The position numbers and the translations under genes are program-made. 24,643 bases of DNA from SZUA-430 sp044375275 (GTDB lineage Bacteria; Pseudomonadota; Alphaproteobacteria; Micropepsales; Micropepsaceae), in contig JBILMZ010000020.1 of assembly GCA_044375275.1 (NCBI GenBank), positions 1 to 24,643 of the forward strand. Reading direction: 5' to 3'. The notes under the pieces are model-generated. The model did not search any database and was not told the origin of the DNA. It worked only from the letters and a program-made list of their open reading frames with translations. Of the stretch, positions 15,609 through 23,679 are shown piece after piece. The stretch's first letter is position 1. Each line of letters begins with the position of its first letter.

Positions 15609-16374
15609 AACTGATCGACGCGGACCAATCGGTTATCTGGTACTCAACACGCCCGAGCGGCGCAATGCCATCGGCCTCGACATGTGGCAGGCCATCCCTG
15701 CAATGATCCACAGCCTGGACAGCGAGCCTGACCTGCGGTGCATCGTCCTGACCGGTGCGGGCACCGAAGCCTTTGCAGCAGGGGCAGATATATCCGAGTT
15801 TGAGGCCAATCGCGCAAGCGAAGAAACGGCGCAAATCTACGACGCAGCAACCCGCGACGCCATGACCGCCATCATGGAATCGTCAAAACCGGTGGTCGCA
15901 GCCATAAGGGGTATCTGCTTTGGCGGAGGAGTCGCACTTGCCATGGCCTGCGATCTCAGGATTGCGGCGGCTGACGCCAGATTCTGCATTCCCGCAGCCA
16001 GGCTCGGTATTGCCTATGGAGTTGGCGGGACTGCCAGCCTCGTGGAGCGGATTGGCGCAGCCATGGCAGCCGAAATGCTGCTTACAGCCCGGATCTACAC
16101 GGCACATGAGGCGCTCATGCGCGGGCTTGTCCATCAGGTCGCTCCCGCCCCGGAATTTGACACCGTGCTTGCTGGATACACAAGCGCCATCGCTGCAAAT
16201 GCCCCGCTGTCCATGACCGCATCAAAGCGAGCGATCCGTGCTGCCGCCAGCGACGACAAAGCCACGCAACAGGTAGCAGCTGCAGCTGCAGCGGCGTGCG
16301 CTTCAAGCGAGGATTACGCCGAAGGGCGAAAAGCGTTCGCAACCAAGCGAAAGCCCCAGTTCAGGGGCAACTGA
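15592..16374 (+). CDS. Crotonase-fold protein without the two catalytic glutamates
   Basis: Annotated by fold as enoyl-CoA hydratase/isomerase. The 260 residues from ATG 15592 (MFSKLITDRRG) show the CoA-binding head LNTPERRNAIG, the oxyanion segment FAAGADISEF (61-70), and GICFGGGVALAMACDLRIA (108-126). In hydratases the position after GGGx is Glu144 (rat numbering) and here it is Ala115. The position after FxxP, normally Glu164, is Ala135. Classical hydration needs both, so this protein probably does isomerase, hydrolase or decarboxylase-like chemistry, or binds CoA without hydration. An SDR gene follows 43 bases downstream and may act on the same acyl-CoA. The frame is open upstream to 15526, but the added residues do not resemble the family. 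Confidence 0.85.
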   Translation: MFSKLITDRRGPIGYLVLNTPERRNAIGLDMWQAIPAMIHSLDSEPDLRCIVLTGAGTEAFAAGADISEFEANRASEETAQIYDAATRDAMTAIMESSKPVVAAIRGICFGGGVALAMACDLRIAAADARFCIPAARLGIAYGVGGTASLVERIGAAMAAEMLLTARIYTAHEALMRGLVHQVAPAPEFDTVLAGYTSAIAANAPLSMTASKRAIRAAASDDKATQQVAAAAAAACASSEDYAEGRKAFATKRKPQFRGN

Positions 16375-16417
16375 CAAATCCCGCTTTGTGCGCGGGAAAG
16401 AACAACAGGAGGAAAGC

Positions 16418-17206
16418 ATGCCACTGAAGAACCAGGTCGCCATCGTAACCGGCTCGGCCACCGGCATTGGAGCGTCCTGCGCCATGAAACTCTCGGCCCT
16501 TGGCGCACGCGTCGTGGTGAACTGTTCGAAGTCCGTGACTGAAGCCGAAGAGACAATCGGCAGGATCAAGGCCATGGGCGGCGAAGCCATGCTTGCTCAG
16601 GCGGATGTCGCAAGCGATGCAGACTGCCGTCGTATGGCAGCGGCCGCGATGGAAAAATGGGGCCGGGTAGACATCCTGGTGAACAACGCGGGGACGACGA
16701 AGTTTGCCGATCACTCGAATCTCGACGCCCTGAACGAAGAGGACTTCATCAATATCTACCGGGTCAACGTGATTGGCGCGTACCAGATGATCCGGGCCTG
16801 TGCGCCACACCTCAAGGCCTCGGGGTTCGGACGTGTCGTGAATGTGTCCTCGATTGCCGGCGTCCTGGGGGTCGGATCTTCAATCGCCTATGCCGCCTCA
16901 AAGGGAGCGTTGAATACGCTCACGAAATCGCTGGCACGATCGCTGTCTCCTGAAATCAGGGTGAATGCCGTGTGCCCCGGCTTCATAGGAACGCGCTGGT
17001 TCAGCGAGCGTTTTGGCCCGGAGACATACGCGCGCATCGTCGAGCATAACGTAACTTCGGTTCCGCTCCATCGTGCGGGCACACCCGAAGACGTGGCTGA
17101 AGTTGTATCGTTCTTCTGTGGTGAAGGCGCTCGCCACATCACCGGCGAAACCATGCTGATCGATGGCGGCCACCACCTCGCAATTGCAGGCGTGGTTCGA
17201 CGCTAG
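16418..17206 (+). CDS. Short-chain dehydrogenase/reductase (SDR)
   Basis: An NAD(P)-dependent oxidoreductase with the classical SDR layout in 262 residues: TGSATGIG (11-18), NNAG (89-92), the catalytic SS at 144-145, and YAASK with Tyr158 and Lys162. The C-terminus has the CPGFIGTRWF segment and the ending GETMLIDGGHHL. It resembles FabG-type beta-ketoacyl reductases and 3-hydroxyacyl-CoA dehydrogenases. The start at 16418 follows AGGAGG by six bases, the best ribosome site among the metabolic genes here. The gene is downstream of the crotonase-fold gene and probably co-transcribed; a hairpin at 17294-17315 probably ends the message. Confidence 0.92.
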   Translation: MPLKNQVAIVTGSATGIGASCAMKLSALGARVVVNCSKSVTEAEETIGRIKAMGGEAMLAQADVASDADCRRMAAAAMEKWGRVDILVNNAGTTKFADHSNLDALNEEDFINIYRVNVIGAYQMIRACAPHLKASGFGRVVNVSSIAGVLGVGSSIAYAASKGALNTLTKSLARSLSPEIRVNAVCPGFIGTRWFSERFGPETYARIVEHNVTSVPLHRAGTPEDVAEVVSFFCGEGARHITGETMLIDGGHHLAIAGVVRR

Positions 17207-17567
17207 CCTCATGCTTCGCAACTGACCCGAGCGTTTGCGTCTGGTGGAGAGCAACCCTCCTGAATGCGGACGGAGCGAACCGATTTGCTGAAACTTCCGC
17301 GCAACAGCGCGGAGGTATTTCTTCTGGTTCGTTTCATGCACGCACCTTGTCACTCAGGATCAGAGGGATTTGCTGATTCGAGCCTTGCTTGCATGGCACG
17401 CGCATCATTGTGGCATTGATGAAACGCTGCATTAACGCGTTGTCAACCATGCCGGTGCTCAACTCGGCCAGCAACTCCAACGGACCGTTCCCGAAGAGCG
17501 GAGGAGGATCGCCGGAAGCGTTCAGCGGCATCGCGCAGGATTTTTGAACGAAACCAAGAGGTTCAGC
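17207..17567. other. 361-base intergenic stretch between the SDR and the porin
   Basis: It holds the SDR terminator hairpin and, further right, the leader of the porin gene ending in AAGAGG before the ATG at 17568. I see no small ORF with a good ribosome site, no tRNA and no repeat. A promoter for the porin is presumably here, but no clear -35/-10 pair stands out. Confidence 0.6.
17294..17323 (+). terminator. Probable terminator after the SDR gene
   Basis: CTTCCGCGC (17294-17302) pairs with GCGCGGAGG (17307-17315), including one T-G pair, around an AACA loop. TATTTCTT follows. The T-run is interrupted, so the strength is moderate. It is about 90 bases past the SDR stop. Confidence 0.6.
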
Positions 17568-18329
17568 ATGCAAGTAAGTAAATTCAAACTGGGATTGCTG
17601 GGCGTCCTCGCGATGTCCACGATTGCGCCCATGGCCCAAGCGGAAGAGTCTGCCTGGGGTCCCATCACCGGAGGCGTCACGCTGACGTCTGATTATCGCT
17701 TCCGCGGCATCAGCTCGTCGGATCGCGATGCCGCCGCGCAGGGTTGGCTGCAGTATGATCACGCGTCGGGCTTCTTTGCCAACGTGTGGGCGTCAACGAT
17801 TGACTTCAACGACGAGGCAACCGCCGACTCGAGCCTCGAAGTTGATCTCACGGCAGGTTACAACTTCAAGATCGGCCCGGCCACGGACGGCTCGGTGAAG
17901 GCGGTCTACTACTGGTACGCCGATGCAGACATTCCCGGCGGCGACCCTGAGTATGACTACTGGGAAATCATCGCTGGCGTCGGTCACGACTTCGGCAAGT
18001 TCTCGGTCACAGGCGAAATTGCATACAGCCCCGATTTCTTCTTGGAATCAGGCGACGCATGGGCCCTGACCGGTGGAGCAGCGGTCCCGGTAATGGACAG
18101 CTTCCTGTTCTTTACGGGTGGCCTCGAGCTTTCGGCTCACCTTGGCCACCAGTGGCTGGATGAAGGCGCCGACTACCTCTACTACGACTTCGGCGCTAGC
18201 GCGACTTGGGAGTCGATCACGGTTGACCTGCGCTGGGTTGACACGGACCTCGAAGAAGCTGAGTGCAGCGGTCCCGATCTCTGCGAAGGTGGCGTCGTAC
18301 TCTCGGTATCGGCCGCTCTTCCGGGCTAA
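17568..18329 (+). CDS. TorF-family putative porin (outer-membrane beta-barrel)
   Basis: An outer-membrane channel-like protein of the TorF / TIGR02001 type. From the ATG at 17568 (253 residues, AGAGG six bases upstream) residues 1-25 are a signal peptide ending AQA, cleaved before EESAWG. The mature N-terminus GPITGGVTLTSDYRFRGISSSDRDAAAQGWLQYDH is the diagnostic first barrel strand of this family. The rest consists of alternating hydrophobic/aromatic strands separated by acidic turns, and it ends in a strand. It has two cysteines (AECSGPDLCEG) in a late loop, likely a disulphide. The mature protein is strongly acidic, as in marine relatives. A longer frame from TTG 17544 is not supported. 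The transcript ends at the terminator at 18354. Confidence 0.9.
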   Translation: MQVSKFKLGLLGVLAMSTIAPMAQAEESAWGPITGGVTLTSDYRFRGISSSDRDAAAQGWLQYDHASGFFANVWASTIDFNDEATADSSLEVDLTAGYNFKIGPATDGSVKAVYYWYADADIPGGDPEYDYWEIIAGVGHDFGKFSVTGEIAYSPDFFLESGDAWALTGGAAVPVMDSFLFFTGGLELSAHLGHQWLDEGADYLYYDFGASATWESITVDLRWVDTDLEEAECSGPDLCEGGVVLSVSAALPG

Positions 18330-18353
18330 CGGCTTTATGCCAGCATGACTATG

Positions 18354-18386
18354 ACCCGTCGCAGGAAACTGCGACGGGTTTTTTTG
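18354..18386 (+). terminator. Strong intrinsic terminator after the porin
   Basis: ACCCGTCGCAG (18354-18364) pairs perfectly with CTGCGACGGGT (18369-18379) around a GAAA tetraloop, followed by at least six T bases. It lies 25 bases past the porin stop and is a textbook terminator. Confidence 0.95.
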
Positions 18387-18402
18387 TTGACTAACAGCCT
18401 CT

Positions 18403-19158
18403 TCAAGGCGCTCCGAGGAAAGCGAGCACGGCCGCCTTGTAAACCTTGTCCCCGACAGTCGTCATGTGATCCCGGCCGGGAACAACTTCAATGGTTGACT
18501 GGCGCAGCACCGATCCGAGGCTTCCGGCAGGCCCGGTGATGTTGTCACGTTCTCCCAGAACCAGCAGCGCAGGCGTATCGACATGCACCATTTCTTCGGG
18601 TAGAAAGGAGTGCCGGTCCCGGGTCATGCAGCAGGCCAGTGCCTCAAGGTCATTCTTTCCCTGTTCGGCAAAGGTCCGGAAAAGGCGAGGCACCGCGCCG
18701 GTGATGGTGCTCGCATCTGTCGCCCTCATGCCGGCCGCGATCGCATCCGTTTCCATGCCCCCACGGCCGAAGTAGTTCTCACCCACGCCCGCAATGACGG
18801 CCCGTCGCACCCGTTGATGATGGTCGTGGAGCAGGCGCATGGTGATGAAGCCGCCCATGGAATATCCCATGACATCCGCACGCTCATGCCCGAGGTGATC
18901 AAGCAGGCGTACGACGTCCAGGGCCAGCTCTCCCTCTTCATAGAGCGCGCGGTCATGGGGCTTCGAACTCTCTCCGTGCCCGCGCACGTCCAGTGCGATG
19001 ACCTGCCGCCCGGCTTCCTCCAGCGTGCGATACCACCCGGGCGTCTTCCAGTTCATGGAGCGACTGGACGCAAACCCGTGCACGAGCACGATGGGATCGC
19101 CCGCGCCGGCGACTTCGTAGGCGATCCGGACGTCACTGGAAACGGGCAGGACTGGCAT
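18403..19158 (-). CDS. Alpha/beta hydrolase (first of two paralogues)
   Basis: A serine hydrolase of the alpha/beta fold, 251 residues. The oxyanion segment is VLVHGFASS (24-32), the nucleophile elbow GYSMGG has Ser100, and LGERDNITG supplies Asp205 and GRDHM His231. The strand VIALDVRGHGESSKPHD is typical. The ATG at 19158 has AGAGGAT four to five bases upstream. Along its length it resembles the hydrolase at 20500-21270, sharing the motifs and GVG, LFRTFAEQ and DLEAL stretches. It is divergent from the M20 gene, 72 bases between the starts. The natural substrate (ester, lactone or amide) is unknown. Confidence 0.9.
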   Translation of the reverse strand: MPVLPVSSDVRIAYEVAGAGDPIVLVHGFASSRSMNWKTPGWYRTLEEAGRQVIALDVRGHGESSKPHDRALYEEGELALDVVRLLDHLGHERADVMGYSMGGFITMRLLHDHHQRVRRAVIAGVGENYFGRGGMETDAIAAGMRATDASTITGAVPRLFRTFAEQGKNDLEALACCMTRDRHSFLPEEMVHVDTPALLVLGERDNITGPAGSLGSVLRQSTIEVVPGRDHMTTVGDKVYKAAVLAFLGAP

Positions 19159-19230
19159 GTATCCTCTGGGATTGCAGGAACACGATGAAGCTGGCGCAAT
19201 CTAGAACGCCTCTGACAGCGGAGCAAACAC

Positions 19231-20487
19231 GTGACACTCGAATCCCTCAAGCAGGCCGTTTGCGGCACAATCGACAGCCTGCGGGGGGAACTGGTGAGCG
19301 TCAGCCATGCCATTCACCAGAACCCCGAACTCGCCTTCGAAGAGACCTTTGCTGCGGGCCTGCTGGGCTCAACACTGGCAAAGCATGGCCTCTCGGCCGA
19401 GCGGGGCGCCTATGGTCTCGAGACGGCCTACGCAACAAACTTTGGACGCAGCGCAGGCCCCTCCATTGCGATCCTGTCCGAATATGACGCTCTGCCCGGG
19501 ATTGGACACGCCTGCGGCCACAACATCATCGCCACCATTGGCCTGGGCGCCGCCCTTGCACTTGCGCGCCTCGAGAGCCAACTGCAGGGCCGCGTTCGCT
19601 ACATGGGAACGCCGGCGGAAGAACGCGGCGGAGGCAAGGAAGTCATGGCCCAGCACGGCGCCTTCGATGGCATCGACGCTGCAATGATGGTCCATCCAGC
19701 CGGGTTCGACATGGCCTGGATGCCCTCCATCGCGCTGGCCGAAGTCGAGGCCGTCTATCATGGTCGCGCAGCCCACGCGTCAGCGATGGCGCATCGGGGC
19801 CTGAATGCACTCGATGCTGTCGTGTCCGCCTACCAGGCCATCGCCCAGTTGCGCCAGCACATCCAGCAAACGGAGCGCATACACGGCATCATCACGGAAG
19901 GTGGACTGGCACCGAACATTGTCCCCGAGCGGGCAGCCTGCCGGTTCTTCATCCGCGCGCGGAACGGCGTGGAACTCGCCGAACTGAAAAAGCGTGTGCG
20001 CGCGTGCTTCGAAGGGTCCGCCATGTCAACCGGCACACGCCTAGAACTGAGATGGGGCCAGGTCGATTGCCTTGACCTGAAAAACAACCTGCCGCTGGCA
20101 GATACCTATGTCGCAAACGCAAGGCAGCTGGGTCGCGAGTTCATCGATCCCGACCACTTGCCACCTGGCCTCGCGGGCTCGACCGACATGGGCAACGTGA
20201 GCCATCGCGTCCCATCAATCCACCCGCTCATCGCCGTGTCACCTCCAAGCGTTGTGATCCACAACGCCGATTTCACGGCCTATGCGCGCTCCCCCAAGGG
20301 AGACCAGGCCATCGTGGACGGCGCCAAGGCTCTGGCCATGACAGCGCTGGATTACTTTGACAGCAGCACGCTGCGCGAAAACACGCGCGCCGACTTCAGC
20401 AAGAGCGAAGACCTCTCCCGGTCATCCGTCGCCAGCGCCTGGCGCAAGGACGGCTTCCTGCTGTCGGGAGGCTGTGGATGTTGCTGA
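19231..20487 (+). CDS. M20-family amidohydrolase/metallopeptidase with Cys-rich tail
   Basis: A zinc-dependent amidohydrolase of the M20D type, near AbgB and PM20D2-like dipeptidases. The start is a GTG at 19231 with GGAG seven bases upstream. Of 418 residues, the core has HQNPELAFEE, the metal-binding SEYDALPGIGHACGHN (Cys95, His97), GTPAEERGGGK (Glu130, Glu131) and AEVEAVYHGRAAHASAMAHRGLNALDA from the dimerisation domain. GSTDMGNVSHRVPSIHP is the last metal site. The family normally ends soon after the last helix; here a polar tail of about 35 residues ends SGGCGCC. It lies between two paralogous hydrolase genes, but on the opposite strand. Confidence 0.9.
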   Translation: MTLESLKQAVCGTIDSLRGELVSVSHAIHQNPELAFEETFAAGLLGSTLAKHGLSAERGAYGLETAYATNFGRSAGPSIAILSEYDALPGIGHACGHNIIATIGLGAALALARLESQLQGRVRYMGTPAEERGGGKEVMAQHGAFDGIDAAMMVHPAGFDMAWMPSIALAEVEAVYHGRAAHASAMAHRGLNALDAVVSAYQAIAQLRQHIQQTERIHGIITEGGLAPNIVPERAACRFFIRARNGVELAELKKRVRACFEGSAMSTGTRLELRWGQVDCLDLKNNLPLADTYVANARQLGREFIDPDHLPPGLAGSTDMGNVSHRVPSIHPLIAVSPPSVVIHNADFTAYARSPKGDQAIVDGAKALAMTALDYFDSSTLRENTRADFSKSEDLSRSSVASAWRKDGFLLSGGCGCC

Positions 20488-20499
20488 GCGCAAGGGCAA

Positions 20500-21270
20500 T
20501 CAGCCGGGCACACCTGCCAGAAAGTCCATGACTGCGGCTTTCAGCATGGGCTGTGTCAGGCAGTCCATGTGACCACAGCCGGGTATCTGCTTTCCCTTTG
20601 CATTCGGAAAGCAAGCAGCAAGGCGCGGCGCAGACCCGGCGAGCTCATCGGATGAACCGGCCACAACCAGGATTTCGTTCCTGATCGCTGAAAGGCGCTC
20701 GCGCGTCCATTCCGCCGTTGTCTGGTTCAGGCTCCGCGCACACGCGGCAAGTGCCTTGAGATCCTGTTGCTGCGCCTCGGCAAACAGCCGGAACTGCCGG
20801 GCAAGCCCTTCAGGAGCCTCCGCCGCGGAAGGTGCTGCCAGCGCATCGGCAAGCGCAATCGTCGGACGTTCCGACCGTGGCGTGAGGAGGGCATCACCCA
20901 CGCCGCAAAGCACGCCAAGCAGGAAGCGTTCGGGCCGCTGTTCAAGCACCTGAAGCACCACGCGCGCCCCCAGCGAAAACCCCATCAGGTCCGGCTTCTT
21001 GAGCTGCAAGTGCTCCGTCAGCGCCAGCACATCGCCGGCAAAGGTGTCCAGGGAATAGGCAGCCTCTTCATGCGGCCGGTCGCTCTCGCCGTGGCCGGGC
21101 AAATCGATTGCGACCACGCGACGGTTTGCACGCGCCAGCATCTGAAGCCAGCCAGCCCTGTCCCAGTTCTCCCGCGAGCTCGCGGCGAACCCGTGAACCA
21201 GCACGATGGCATCGCCCCGGCCCTGGTCCGAATAGGCGATATTCCTGCCACTGACCTGCAAACGCTCCAT
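20500..21270 (-). CDS. Alpha/beta hydrolase (second paralogue)
   Basis: A serine hydrolase with 256 residues. VLVHGFAASS (23-32), GFSLGA with Ser99, SSDE with Asp208 and GCGHMD with His234 give a complete triad. It aligns along its length with the protein at 18403-19158, with the same GHGES and the cap-region FRLFAEAQQQDLKAL against FRTFAEQGKNDLEAL. It begins 14 bases after the transporter gene stops, so the two are co-transcribed. The ribosome site is weak (GAGG about 13 bases upstream), and translation may be coupled to the transporter. Confidence 0.9.
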   Translation of the reverse strand: MERLQVSGRNIAYSDQGRGDAIVLVHGFAASSRENWDRAGWLQMLARANRRVVAIDLPGHGESDRPHEEAAYSLDTFAGDVLALTEHLQLKKPDLMGFSLGARVVLQVLEQRPERFLLGVLCGVGDALLTPRSERPTIALADALAAPSAAEAPEGLARQFRLFAEAQQQDLKALAACARSLNQTTAEWTRERLSAIRNEILVVAGSSDELAGSAPRLAACFPNAKGKQIPGCGHMDCLTQPMLKAAVMDFLAGVPG

Positions 21271-21284
21271 GCCGCGGCCGGGCC

Positions 21285-22727
21285 TCAGTCAGCCGGAGAC
21301 GGCATGCCGGTTCCCGGGATGCCATCCCCCGGACTGCCGCGCGGCGAAGGTGAAGCCTCGGCGACCTGGTCGGACCCCTTTGTCGATTGAACTGCAGCAC
21401 GGCTCTCGATGATGCGACGCAATTCGCGCTGCTTCTCCTCATTGAGCGGGAAGCGCCACATGACGAGAGCGATCCCGAGCGAAATGAGGGTAGGAGGGAC
21501 GACGTAGATGAGCATCATGCTCGAGATCGTTTCGGCTGAGTTGCCGCCCTTTCCATCGAAACCGATATAGGCCAGCAGGGCGTATGAGAAGAAAATCGCG
21601 CAGGAATAGCCAAGCTTGTTTGTCAGCGCGAGGAGGGAAAAGTAGACGCCGGCCCGCGCTTGGCCCGTCTCGACATGGTCATGATCGGCGACGTCCGCCA
21701 TGATGGCGCGGAACAGGAAGGGGCCAACCGACATGTTCAGCCCCAGCAGCGTCCAGAGAATGAGGGCCGGAACGAATTCTCCCTTCGGCAGGAAGAAAAT
21801 GCACGGGATCATCACCGCGTTCGCGAGGCAGTGAGCCACGAATGTCTGGTGCTTGCCAAGGCGTCGGCTGACCCAGACCATCGGCGGAATGGCCAGGGCT
21901 CCCATCACAAAATAGACGAGCAGGAGCCAGTTCGCCTCCTTCGGCAATTCAAGCCCGAAGGCCACCATCGGCAGGAACAGCGTCGCAACGATGCCACCCG
22001 ATATGCCCGCAACGAGGTCGGCAACCAGCACATACCGCAATGGCTTGTTGTTGACGATTGCCTTGAGGGCAGGCCCCAGCGGCAGGCGCTCGGCAACTTC
22101 GTGCGGGCGCTCGGGAATCGTCCACACGGCGAAGGCCACGCCAAGTGGAAGTGTAAGAATGACGAACCAGCCCATGGAGGCCACCTGGGCAAACTTGTCA
22201 CCGCCTTGCGCCTGGATGACGGCCGGCAGCAGCAGCACGCAGATCATTCCGATCAGATAGGCCGCCTCGCGCGACGCCGTGATCTTTGACCGCTCGTGAT
22301 AATCGCCGCTGAGCTCGCTCCCCCAGGCAAGATGGACAATGGAGAGCATGGTCCAGCCGATGAACAGCACGATCATCGAGGACACCACATAGGGCCATGT
22401 AACCCCGACTTCCGGCATGAACACCAGGAATGAGGCAAAGCACATGATCGGCACGGAGATGACCATCCAGATCCGGCGACGCCCCCAGCGCGTTTTGGTC
22501 CGGTCAGACAGGACACCCATCAGCGGGTCGAGGAACACGTCGAGGAAGCGGATGGCGCCAAAGATGATGCCAGTGACCAGCCAACCGAGACCGACTTCTA
22601 CCGCATAAAAGGGAGGCAGGTGCACGGCGAGGGGCAAGGTCATGGCCGCCAGGGGCAGTCCAGGCAGGGAATACGCAAGGAGCCAGAAGGGTTTGACGCG
22701 GTTCGTCCCGCTTGCGTTGTCCGCCAT
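21285..22727 (-). CDS. MFS transporter, GPH/MelB-type cation symporter
   Basis: A twelve-span secondary transporter of the GPH (glycoside-pentoside-hexuronide) type, 480 residues from the ATG at 22727. The signature SDRTKTRWGRRRIWMVIS lies in the first cytoplasmic loop, and DPLMG precedes it, which in MelB-type carriers holds cation-site aspartates. The frame runs 60 codons further upstream to 22907, but that part is polar and unlike the family; GAGGAAA lies 13 bases before the chosen start. The C-terminus is long and rich in Pro, Gly and Ser (GDGIPGTGMPSPAD at the end). The substrate cannot be read from the sequence, since GPH carriers also move non-sugars. It is the first gene of the message containing the second hydrolase. 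Confidence 0.88.
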   Translation of the reverse strand: MADNASGTNRVKPFWLLAYSLPGLPLAAMTLPLAVHLPPFYAVEVGLGWLVTGIIFGAIRFLDVFLDPLMGVLSDRTKTRWGRRRIWMVISVPIMCFASFLVFMPEVGVTWPYVVSSMIVLFIGWTMLSIVHLAWGSELSGDYHERSKITASREAAYLIGMICVLLLPAVIQAQGGDKFAQVASMGWFVILTLPLGVAFAVWTIPERPHEVAERLPLGPALKAIVNNKPLRYVLVADLVAGISGGIVATLFLPMVAFGLELPKEANWLLLVYFVMGALAIPPMVWVSRRLGKHQTFVAHCLANAVMIPCIFFLPKGEFVPALILWTLLGLNMSVGPFLFRAIMADVADHDHVETGQARAGVYFSLLALTNKLGYSCAIFFSYALLAYIGFDGKGGNSAETISSMMLIYVVPPTLISLGIALVMWRFPLNEEKQRELRRIIESRAAVQSTKGSDQVAEASPSPRGSPGDGIPGTGMPSPAD

Positions 22728-23170
22728 GGATAACTTGTTTCCTCGTGATGCCAATACCCGGTTTCGGGCTGTTGTTGATCGGACTATGGCGCGAAGTTTG
22801 GAAAACAACAAACGCTCAGATAGGCAGGAAATCTCGGTTAAGGACAAATTCTCCGGAGCGCACGGGGCGATCACGCGGACGCGCAGACCAACCTCAATTG
22901 CAGACATCCATCGGACGCGGACTGTGAAAATGTCACTGAACTACAGTTCTGCTTTGCGAATTGGCTTTTCACCCAGATCAAAAGTCGAAGAAGACTTGAA
23001 ATTCTCAAATGAAACCATGAAATGCGGGGCGACGGGACGGAAGTCCTTTGCAAGTCAACCTGCACTTTCGCGCGCGGCCTGCGAACGCAACTGTAACGGC
23101 CGATCAGTTACCGTTCGCGATGGCTGCACAGCGCCAGGCGGGGGGCTGCGTCTCGGCGATTGGGGAAAGA
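22728..23170. other. 443-base divergent intergenic region of the transporter and mucR
   Basis: This long spacer has visibly more A and T than the flanking genes, particularly at 22790-22830 and 22970-23030, as expected of MucR/H-NS-like target DNA. It holds the inverted repeat at 23081-23118. Frames that extend across it on both strands have no ribosome sites and no protein character, so I consider it non-coding. MucR homologues commonly repress their own promoters; whether this one does is inference. Confidence 0.55.
23081..23118. promoter_or_regulatory. Imperfect inverted repeat in the mucR leader
   Basis: GCGAACGCAACTG (23081-23093) and CAGTTACCGTTCGC (23105-23118) are inverted copies, differing by one substitution and one extra base, around an 11-base spacer. 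It ends 52 bases before the mucR ATG. It may be an operator or, if transcribed, a leader hairpin. Confidence 0.45.
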
Positions 23171-23644
23171 ATGGCGAAGAAAATGAAGTCCGACGTGCCG
23201 GAACTCGAATATGTTCCTTCTGGCAGCAATGACCATCTGGTTGACCTTACGGCAAATTTGGTTTCCGCCTATGTGAGCCGGAATCAGGTTCCCGTATCGG
23301 ACCTGCCCGGGCTGATTGCGATGTTTCACAATTCCCTTCGTCAGGCCTCCGGCAACGCCGCGCCGGCTGAAGCGGAGCGAAAGCCCGCCGTGTCAGTCAA
23401 GAAGTCGGTGGCCGAGGAATACATCGTCTGCCTCGAGGACGGAAAAAAGCTGCGCATGCTCAAGCGCTATCTGCGCACGCACTACAACATGTCCCCGGAA
23501 GAGTACCGTAAGAAGTGGGACCTGCCGCACGATTACCCGATGGTCGCGCCCGCTTATGCACGCCTCCGCTCGGTGTTTGCGAAAAAGATCGGATTGGGCC
23601 GGGTCCCTTCCGTTGGTCGCGGACGCCGCACAAAGGCGGGCTGA
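23171..23644 (+). CDS. mucR: MucR/Ros-family transcriptional regulator
   Basis: A DNA-binding regulator of the MucR type, an H-NS-like binder of AT-rich DNA in alphaproteobacteria (in Caulobacter it acts with SciP and CtrA). From the ATG at 23171 (GGGGAAAG just upstream) there are 157 residues. The N-terminal oligomerisation half is DLTANLVSAYVSRNQVPVSDLPGLI. The zinc-finger-like domain is YIVCLEDGKKLRMLKRYLRTHY (84-105), and the C-terminal NMSPEEYRKKWDLPHDYPMVAPAYARLRSVFAKKIGLG is highly typical. Of the four Ros zinc ligands (Cys, Cys, His, His), the second is Asp90 and the third is Tyr100; Cys87 and His104 remain. The Asp is common in this family, the Tyr is not. The frame extends upstream but the added part does not match the family. 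Confidence 0.93.
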   Translation: MAKKMKSDVPELEYVPSGSNDHLVDLTANLVSAYVSRNQVPVSDLPGLIAMFHNSLRQASGNAAPAEAERKPAVSVKKSVAEEYIVCLEDGKKLRMLKRYLRTHYNMSPEEYRKKWDLPHDYPMVAPAYARLRSVFAKKIGLGRVPSVGRGRRTKAG

Positions 23645-23679
23645 CCGCTCTTCGCTTCTTGCTGCCTGCTTTTGCTGTT

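Noticed and set aside
17441..17446. TTGACA on the minus strand, a possible antisense promoter towards the SDR
   Set aside because: No recognisable -10 box lies at the right distance; a six-base match alone is expected by chance.
22642..23232. A 196-codon plus-strand frame across the transporter-mucR spacer
   Set aside because: No ribosome site, it overlaps two confident genes at its ends and its residues show no domain-like pattern.
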